Source: Nematopogon swammerdamellus (lineage: Eukaryota; Arthropoda; Insecta; Lepidoptera; Adelidae). From it: a stretch of 64,000 nt of DNA. Position numbers and translations under genes: made by a program. The DNA is taken from assembly GCA_946902875.1 (NCBI GenBank), contig OX336349.1:9757891-9821890 (forward strand), read 5' to 3'. Below, piece after piece: positions 56,191-64,000 of the stretch (the stretch's first letter is position 1; each line of letters opens with the position of its first letter). A model generated the notes under the pieces. It did no database searches, was not told the origin of the DNA, and saw nothing but the letters and a program-made list of their open reading frames with translations.

Positions 56191-58564
56191 TTAAATCCCT
56201 TGGATCAATTAACTTGAAGATAAGGTTATTTTGTCATAACTATAAATTCAAAGTCCGTAAATGCTTGATAATTATTTACGTCTGTTTTGTTTTTTTCGTG
56301 CATATGCGATCAAAAATGCCTTCGAGATGAGTTTTATCAGCAACTACTTCTTCTGTAAAATATAAAATATAGCATACCAACATTATTCACAAAATGAAAC
56401 AATTTTGAATTAGAATGTGGAAATTATAAAAAAAATCTAATCTTTACAGCATAATAATTAATTATTTACAGAAAATTTACAGTAGAGTACCTATAAAGGT
56501 AGAAAACCCAATAAACGTATTTTTTTATTTAAATTTAGTTATTTAGATTGTTTAGATGTTGTTTTTATCGTTATATACTGTTTTAGCCTTAATTGTTTCT
56601 TTGTAAATAAATATATTTTCCGACAAAAAAAGTTATAAATAATCGTTACAATACAATATTTATTTTTGTAATTGTTATTTTGTTTATGTTTATGTATATG
56701 TAAACATAATTATATTTATGTATATGTAAGAACAACATTATGTATATGTAAGAATGTATATATTGGTTGTGTATATCTTTGTACAATGTGTCTATGTAAG
56801 TTGTGTATTTATATTTCATACTACTGGCCATTCTTTAGTACTGCATTGTCCGCCCCTACGTGTTTCCCACATCCCAAAGGTTAGTTGGTAAAGAATGCCG
56901 GAAGGCATTAAACTCGCCTTTTGTAACCCTTTTATATAATGGTGTAAAATAAAGTATATTTTCAATTCATTAAATTTAACCCTTGGAGTTCCCACTTCTT
57001 CAATATGCTTACAAATTATAAGATAAAATTAAAAGTATCAGGTGAGTATAATAAAAAAAACCGGCCAAGTGCGGGTCGGACTCGCGCACCTAGGTTTCCG
57101 CACCACAAAAAATAAATAAAACACTTTGAAAAGAAACAACGTTTCTTGTAATTCCTTAATTTTATTTTATTTATATTATATTTATTTTCCTTATTTCCAT
57201 AATTTTTTACCTTTTCAATATTTTATTATTTGTTGTTATATCCACCTTATTAACACATATTCTGGGAAAATTTCAACCGGCTACCTGTTACGGTTCAGTA
57301 AAGTAAAGGATACAGCAGTATGACAGACAGACAGACATACAGACAGACGGCGTAGGCTTAGTAATAGGCTTCCTTACGGGATTTAAAAATCAAGGGTAGA
57401 TTTTCTTTATAGCATAAATATATAAATCAGGAAAGCTAATAATTCGTTGATAAACAAATATCACTAAATTTCTTACGATATTCGATTATCAAGTTCTTAT
57501 CAAATTTTGTGACAGCTTCTTATGATATGATAACACAAGGGCAAGCGAGCCAATAAATTCGACGCTGCGTTTCGGTATAATTTTTTTCCTGTAGGTAATG
57601 TGCAATTTTTTGCTGTAAATATGAAAGAAATACAATTTTTTTTATTATATATTAAGCGTATGTATTTAAAAATTTAGGAAGCCTACAGGTTTATGTTCAA
57701 AAGTCAAGTGGAATGATTTATTACAAAAAAATTCACAGATCTCACGCATTACATTACTTTCGGGTAAATTGAAAAGGACCAGAGTGTATTCTAATATAAG
57801 AAATATGTCAATTTTGAAAAAATTACAAAAACTGTCATAGATTAAAAAATATTAAATAAAAATATTTAAATTCTTAATTTTCAAGTTTAAGCATACACGA
57901 AAACCATTTTAACTACTCACACTGCAAGATAAAGACGACTCCTAACTCGCATAACGGAAAATAAAAACAAAATTATTTCACTTTTTTTCAAAAAAAAAAA
58001 TATATATATATTATGTCACCAGATATTGAGTCAGTTTACAATATAAAAATATAAAACTTTAAAATATGTATTTAGAAATATGTTTAAAAGTGTCCTTTCT
58101 AAATCCCCTAAAAACGGCTATATTTAAGCGGTTTTTTGCGATTTTCTCGCAGGAAATTGGTATAGTCACCAATTTCCGACAAAAAAAAAGCGATCGAAAG
58201 ACATTTTCAATGTCAAAATAATTTTAGCTAAAACAGTACACAAGGAAATAAAAACAAGAGCGCAATATCACATATAAACAATTAGACAACGAACTCATTG
58301 TCCACCTTGGCGTCTCTCTGAGCGTGGTTTGGCAAGGAGTGGTGTTATTGCCTGTGTCTGATCTTCTTTTGGATAGCCGCCCGTGCCGTTTGTTCATAAA
58401 AAAACTAATACAAAACAGATTTAAGGGTGTGTATGTGTGTGTGTGTATGTGTGTGTGTGTAATGCTACGAGCTCTATGTACGTACATAAATATATTTTAG
58501 TTAAATAATGTACTATTACTGAAGAATATGTTATAAAGAAAAGACAGCAATTCAGAGAATATAT
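56191..58564. other. Spacer between gene 2 and gene 1, with repeats
   Basis: Holds a 'tatgtatatgtaa' low-complexity stretch (56,680-56,770), a 'ccggccaagtgcgggtcgga' family copy in plus orientation (57,060-57,385), a LINE 3' UTR fragment (58,305-58,408, 'ctctgagcgtggtttggcaa'), and a GT tract (58,427-58,460). No further exon of the family is visible. Confidence 0.6.
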
Positions 58565-58570
58565 TTTATT
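58565..58570 (-). terminator. Poly(A) signal of gene 2
   Basis: AATAAA on the minus strand, 34 nt after the stop codon, followed by AT-rich sequence. Confidence 0.75.
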
Positions 58571-58604
58571 CCATAATTGTGTACTTAAAAATATATCGTA
58601 CAAG

Positions 58605-61358
58605 TTATCGTAGACTTATGTCAGTGTTGGTGAAGCAGAAAAGACCGTCCACGTAGATTCCTCGCAATTCCCAGAACAACAGACGGGCCTGGAATCAAAT
58701 TACTTTGTCTTATTACAAGGTACAATTTCTAAGATACGTCAAAGAATAATAGTAGCTAAAGAAATAAGTGGATGTATTAAAATTTCTATTGAGATACATT
58801 TCACTTATTCTGTTCCAGTCAGTACGTCAATTTGATTGTTTTACATATTGATTTGAATTGTTAATGGAAAACAGCTCTAAAATAATTATTAATCTTATAT
58901 TTTTTGGGTTAGTAGTCGGATAGTGTTACTTTAAGCACAAGGTTCGAGATTCAGGCACAGAATAGCTTGCCAATGTCACCCCCAAAATAGTGTCCGTTCA
59001 GATTATTGATGAACTAAATTGTCCTAAGAATTGTTCAAAACTGTTCTCCCGACCGAAAGACAATATGTAAATATACGAACACGAGGTGTCCTTCTGTTTA
59101 GTCATATAGACAAACACACAGACATACAGGCGGACATACAGGCAGACATACATATAGGCAGACATTAAGGCTGTATACAAGGTAAAATTCAGCTCTTTCC
59201 GAGAGATAAATATTACTGATATATTCAGTGTAAAACATCATCCATAAGGGCAGATTGGGAGTATTTTGAAAACACCTGAAAATTACTCTGTATTTACTTA
59301 AACTAACGTATTGGATGTAACATGACCGAAGCAAGGTTTTAGAAAAAAAAAAAACAGATTTTATTCGTTAATTTTGATTACGTTTCAATTCGTACTTTTA
59401 AATAAAAAACATTCAAATCGAATTTTCGCAACGCTAAAAATTTCCTCGCGATTCATACCTACCTACTCCAACCCGAAAAAGCGACATCACGCTATCCTGC
59501 TTGCACCCGCGCAATTCGCACCGTGCTTCTCACCTATGGAGCCTTAAGATACAGATATTACCCTGAAACCCAACTGTAAAGCGTACCCTAGCCGCAGAGG
59601 TGTTGACGGCAACTCCAGTGGTGGCCTCCACCTGCAGCCTGCAGGCCTGATGCTGGATCACCGCCCAGTTGTTGGGGCTCTCGCCGAGCAGTTCTTCGCA
59701 CTGCCGCAACTCTCGCTCGCGCTGCTGAACCAGTCTGAGCCAGTTTATGAACTCTCTGATGAGCTCTTCAGCTGTAACTTGCGTCTGGAAATTGAATTTA
59801 AGTGCATCTTACTGTAATTTTGATTTATCGTTCTTTGGTTCCCTGCAATTATTATTGTATTAATTTGGTTTGAGAAATTCAGTAAAAATTAATACAAGCT
59901 GTCAATAACGATAGTTCCTAGGACGAGAAAGGCGAGGCATCTTCAGGCTCGCAAAATTAAGGTTTTGTACTAAAATAACAAATATATACACCTAAAAGAA
60001 CAGGCGGGAGTAGTAATTTTTTCACATTTTTAGCTGTATCATTATGGCCAGTGAACTTAAAATACAAATAAAAGCTATTTTTAGAACTCTTTCAAATGAT
60101 ACACGATATATTAATTTTATTTAAACTTTTTTTATTGGTTCCCAACTGACCCCCCACAATAATCTAAAATATATTTTTATCTAGTTATTGAGCGATATAT
60201 GTGCACGTCATCAAAATGTATCACTATGCCAAATTTCAAGTGTATGTGTTACCTACTTAGTTTTCAAGAAAAACCTCTGTGACAGGCGGACGGACGGGCA
60301 CGGGAGTGATCTTAGAAGAGTTCCGTATTTGTTTCTTTTAAGGTGCGGAATCTAAAATCTAATGAACTGATCCAATTAAGGATCGATCAGTGCAGGTAAA
60401 GAAATTTAATTGAAATGTAAATCAGCGACGTATTACAAACTCTTTGGTAAATATCCCGAAAAAGTGCTAAGAAAATAATGAGAAAGACGTATACCTCAAC
60501 ATCACTGTTAGCGACCACTTCCAACAGACATGTGGCTTCAGGAGGCAGAGTATCCGAGTAGTTTTCTAATAGGTGAAGAATTATTTTGGCCTGTAACAAT
60601 AATTTGTTCAACTGATCTTAGTCAACGGATAATTTGAATAGGATAATTTGAATAGGTGAATCTGGTGAACCTTCACCAGATTCTCCATGGTTCGGATGCC
60701 ATGTAAAATTGTAGGCCCATACGGGTTAACTGGAGGAAATTGTGTAAGGCAATAAGTGCCTTGCCATACATTAAATCTAAAAGATATATTTTTATTCATG
60801 TATGTTACAAATAGCAAAATAGTAAATAAGTGGTTAGAAAAAAAGGTTTAAGAGCGAATATTGTAGGAAGTGAGGAGAACATTATTGCAGAAAAATAAAA
60901 AAAACAACAGTACTAGCTGCTCAGTTGTAGCAAACTCATGAATCACAGCCGAGATGTCGATGATTCCAGCCTCCTGTATTATTTTGTAGACCTCCAATAG
61001 CTCAGTCAACAAGTCGCCCAGGGTAGACCTCTGCGGATGGGCCTGTTGAAACAAAATATAGCTTGACATTCCTACGAAGACCAACTTCTGACCCAATATA
61101 ATAATACGTATTTACACCCCTTCATCTCTTAGTGAATCATATAATATGAAAGGCCTCTTATATTGTGCTTGCCAATGTAAAATGTGTAAAAGCAATAATA
61201 AAGTAATTTCTATCTCTATGACTGTATATCGACAATATTACTACTGTTGAAATGTGACCATTTATTAGTTTACTCATTTTACTACTTATTATTAACTAGC
61301 TTTTGCCCACGGCTTCGCTTCGCGTGACTTACAGACAAACAGACAAACAGACAGACAT

Positions 61359-61435
<77 letters not shown>

Positions 61436-61560
61436 TAGACAGACAGACGGCGTAGGCTTAGTAATCGCTTCCGTACGGAATACGGAAACCTAATAAAACA
61501 ATATACCTGAGCGGGTACAGATGATAGTGCTACAAGCACTAAAAATAACTTGAATATCAT
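58605..61560 (-). CDS. Secreted helical protein gene 2 (complete, five exons, 186 aa)
   Basis: Exons on the minus strand, every junction phase 0: 61,560-61,507 (18 aa, MIFKLFLVLVALSSVPAQ), 61,042-60,914 (43 aa), 60,590-60,495 (32 aa), 59,784-59,587 (66 aa), 58,688-58,605 (27 aa and TAA). All introns are GT-AG. Exon 1 is exactly a signal peptide. The mature part is predicted helical: AHPQRSTLGDLLTELLEVYK, the leucine-rich AKIILHLLENYSD, and the charged EFINWLRLVQQRERELRQ. Cys at 82, 122, 141 and 177 could form two disulfides. Sequons NYSD and NTSA align with NYTD and NYSY of gene 1. A TATA-like box precedes it and AATAAA follows. I know no family with this pattern. It is most likely a small secreted alpha-helical glycoprotein, role unknown. 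Confidence 0.88.
59160..59555. mobile_element. Repeat X copy in intron 4 of gene 2
   Basis: Parallels 25,775-26,420 without the RTE-type insertion: 'ttaaggctgtatacaaggta', 'tgtaacatgaccgaagcaag', 'gtttcaattcgtac' and 'aattcgcaccgtgcttc'. It ends about 30 bp from the exon 4 donor. Confidence 0.65.
60634..60680. repeat. Tandem and inverted micro-duplications in intron 2 of gene 2
   Basis: A 14-bp tandem duplication 'aggataatttgaat' (about 60,624-60,653) is followed by a perfect 12-bp inverted repeat GAATCTGGTGAA-cc-TTCACCAGATTC. Confidence 0.85.
61296..61493 (+). mobile_element. Retroelement remnants and (CAGA)n array in intron 1 of gene 2
   Basis: Starts with the RTE-type 'cttttgcccacggcttcgct', continues as a (CAGA)n array over about 110 bp (61,335-61,447), and ends in the tail of the other family, 'ggcgtaggcttagtaatcg' and 'tacggaaacctaa'. 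It ends about 13 bp from the exon 1 donor. Confidence 0.8.
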
Positions 61561-61624
61561 GATGGCGCAGTCGTTTCGATAGTTCGATAGTCGACAAAAC
61601 ACAACTGTTTTGGGTATTTGGGCA

Positions 61625-61631
61625 TATTTAT
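61625..61631 (-). promoter_or_regulatory. TATA-like box of gene 2
   Basis: ATAAATA on the minus strand, about 65 bp before the ATG, a similar distance to the motif before gene 1. Confidence 0.5.
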
Positions 61632-62000
61632 GCTAACTTATCAAAATTTCGTAATTCCCTTTATCGCAAAGTTTAATCCTCGTCCTCTTTAATCGAGGCC
61701 GCTTATCTTAGAGGGCTTTAATGTTTGGCGTTGCTTTGGTCGTATCGAAATAAAGATTGATTGTCTATCTAATTTATATAATCTTCTTATATGTAAGTAC
61801 GTCCTGTATCCTACCTGATTACCTGTACTAGATTACCTGTACCATAAACTAAAAATTATTTCAATAAGTTTACAGATATAAGAAACAAAAATCGCGATCA
61901 TATATGCTAAATTCAATTTTAGTGAATGCAAAGGACCTTTATGGAATGTCGAGAAAATATTAAGGTCTGGCAAGATGAAATGATATACCAGAAATATAAT

Positions 62001-62400
62001 TAACAGCTTTTGCCCACGGCTTCGCTCGCGGTAGACACCGTTCTAGCAAATCCGATTCAAACGCAAATATGATAATAAACGATCGCTTCTCCTATTCTCT
62101 CTCCCTCCGTCCCCCTCCTTCCCTCCCTCACCTCTCTCTTCCTCTCCCGCCCCCTCCCGTCCGTCCTATCTCTCCTCCTCCCTGGCCTCTCTCCGGCACT
62201 ACCATTCGACAATAAATCCCGTTCATACTATAATTTCTTTGATACTGCTCAGCCCTCTTCCTATTTAGCGTGATGGAATATAGAGCCTCAAGAACTGCTC
62301 TTTACATTGGTGCAAACCACATCAAAATCTGTTCAGTGTTTCCGGAGTTTAGAATAATTGTTACATACAGTACATACATACAGACAGGCAGACGTCCCTT
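62001..62400 (+). mobile_element. RTE-type interspersed repeat with CT-rich tract
   Basis: Head 'cttttgcccacggcttcgct', CT-rich tract 62,090-62,190, body 'gtgcaaaccacatcaaaatc' and 'tgttcagtgtttccggag', tail with 'catacatacagacaggcaga'. It matches the inverted copy at 4.46-4.77 kb. Confidence 0.75.
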
Positions 62401-63656
62401 TTATAGGAAGTACAGATAGAGATAGAGAAGAAAGAGATATAGAAGATTATATTTCTGAAACTGAACATTTGATTTTTACAAAATTTTCCTAAACAAAAAA
62501 TTATTCGGAGATATAATATCAGGTTGCATTGATAAACTCCGCAAATAAATACATAGATATGTTTTCCAGGGAACATTTCTATGTACAGTCGGCAGTCATG
62601 TATTTTATTATAATTGTGAATTTGAAACAGAGAAGTTACAACAAGGTTACAACGAATATTCGTCAACAATTTGAAGAGACATTCGATTAAAGCGAATTTT
62701 TATATTTTCACTGTAATGTTGTGAAATACGATATTTCACTAAAACACTGACAGTATTATACAGGTAACGAGATGAAGTGACCGTAAACAATAGGGACTGC
62801 AGGCTCCGTGCTTCTATACTTACTTAAAATATTTATAAAGCATGCTTCACGGTTTACACCGTTCATAATAAATATCTGTGCGATAATGTATTGGCTATTT
62901 ATTTATTTATGTTTCTGTTTGTTAGTAAATCTTGTTTATAATCGTGTGTACATATTATATCTGTTTTGTGACGATTAAAAAAATTACGAGTTAAGCTCAT
63001 GACAATTTTAGACTGATGTTCACACCATGTTCTTGCCCGAACGAGGTGCCATGCCAGTGAGTTCTTTGTATTATCTATCACCAGTTAGATTATGAGTTTT
63101 CTTTCGATTAAATGTTCTTTTTCAAACATTCATATCGTTATCACTATCTTATATTTAGTATATGTATATGTAATTAATTATATCTAGTGACCTTTTAGCG
63201 TCGTACGTATGACCCGTTATGTTATTGTTTATTTGGTATTGACACACCGTTGGTTACTATTGAATAAATAAATAAATAAGATGAGCTAAATTAAAAACAG
63301 GAATAATATTTCATACCCGAAACTTGAGTGAAATCCACTCATGCTATAACGAAAAACAATTTATTAAATTTGATATTACAAAGAAGGTGGTGCGAACGAT
63401 GGGTATAGAACCAATCGCCTTTTACATCAGAAACCCTCCCTTGATCAATGAAAAATAAAATCCAAATTAAATTAATAATACAAGAAATTCTTCACAAAAC
63501 ACAAGAAAAAATAAATATAAAAGATTATGTACACGAAATAAATTATTATATAAAATATAGTAGATAAATTATAAACTTAAATTATGTTCAGTGAATGGGT
63601 ATCAGGCACAGCTTACGTGTCTCCATTATTGGGAAGACACTTTTTAAGCCTGACCC
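62401..63656. other. Unassigned sequence
   Basis: AT-rich. No supported gene, and no third copy of the secreted gene family was found upstream of gene 2. Confidence 0.45.
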
Positions 63657-63790
63657 CTTTTTTTTATGGAAACTGACACGGTTGGCTACATCAACATCAC
63701 CTACAACATCCGTGATGTCAGCCCATAACACCGGTTTAACTAGGTGCCATGTCAGTGCTTCCCTTCGGTCGTGCCGGCTACACTGAACAG
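63657..63790 (-). mobile_element. SINE (tRNA/5S composite family), 3' fragment
   Basis: T-run 63,657-63,665 on plus, then the tail with a small internal duplication ('catcaacatcacc') and the 'gaagggaagcactgacatgg' block. Truncated after 'cagtgtagcc'. Confidence 0.85.
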
Positions 63791-64000
63791 GGGCCCTACC
63801 GGCATTTCTCGCTTGAAATATGCGAGGGAGTTTACTCGTACTCCTTCTCACTTTTAGCGTCATTCGTATCGGTACCGGCGTTCAAGTGAGTGTCGACCTA
63901 CCATAGATAAGACGGTCTAGATTACTTGCGATTACTTATTATTATCTTATGTTATCTAATTATTTATATGTTGTATTTATAATTTATGGAAATTCGTGAA

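Noticed and set aside
58224..58603. Minus-strand frames with Thr-His repeats
   Set aside because: They are produced by the GT dinucleotide tract near 58,430-58,460.
61282..61602. A single 106-codon minus-strand protein
   Set aside because: Only its first 18 codons are real (exon 1 of gene 2). After the GTATAT donor it runs through intron and (CAGA)n repeat, giving a Val-Cys-Leu-Ser pattern.

Overview
The window reads as intergenic and intronic DNA of a moth or butterfly. It is AT-rich, low in coding content, and filled with repeat families I know from Lepidoptera: fragments carrying a 'cccgcggcttcgctcgcg' motif, 3' ends carrying 'gtcgtaaaaggcgactaag', a 'ccggccaagtgcgagtcgga' family, an irritans-type or related mariner, hAT remnants and many short SINE copies. 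There are no bacterial-style operons and no CRISPR array. Most open frames are chance frames over repeats.

Layout. 0-35 kb holds repeats and unique AT-rich sequence: broken non-LTR reverse transcriptase pieces (0.3, 3.4-3.9, 7.3-7.6, 17.4-18.1 kb), a tRNA/5S composite SINE (full copies at 12.7, 26.5 and 51.9 kb, many truncated ones), a hAT-like element with an 8-bp target duplication (20.1-20.8 kb), and a foldback-like element with a 68-bp minisatellite (20.9-22.6 kb). GC-rich islands lie at 28.8 and 33.7-35.2 kb. At 35.7 kb on the plus strand is a 46-nt exon whose translation and splice phase match the start of the PH domain of Dok-7. A mariner copy with an internal deletion follows at 36.2-37.1 kb. 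37-53 kb is again repeat-rich.

The clearest genes are on the minus strand at 53.0-61.6 kb. They are two head-to-tail paralogues, assembled here from exons too short to stand out as long ORFs. Gene 2 (58,605-61,560) is complete: five exons, 186 aa, an 18-aa signal peptide, four cysteines, TATA-like box and poly(A) signal. Gene 1 (53,030-56,105) has the same first four exons with the same phases, but I could not find its last exon. I do not recognise the family. If the Dok-7 exon belongs to a working gene, its neighbouring exons are not visible here, so the secreted pair may be nested antisense in a Dok-7 intron or lie beyond that gene.

A second theme is structural. The window has many perfect or near-perfect short inverted duplications with spacers of only 1-6 nt (105-144, 10,038-10,064, 13,617-13,708, 23,483-23,553, 40,526-40,568, 60,655-60,680 and others). 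They look like fold-back synthesis products rather than ordinary transposon ends.
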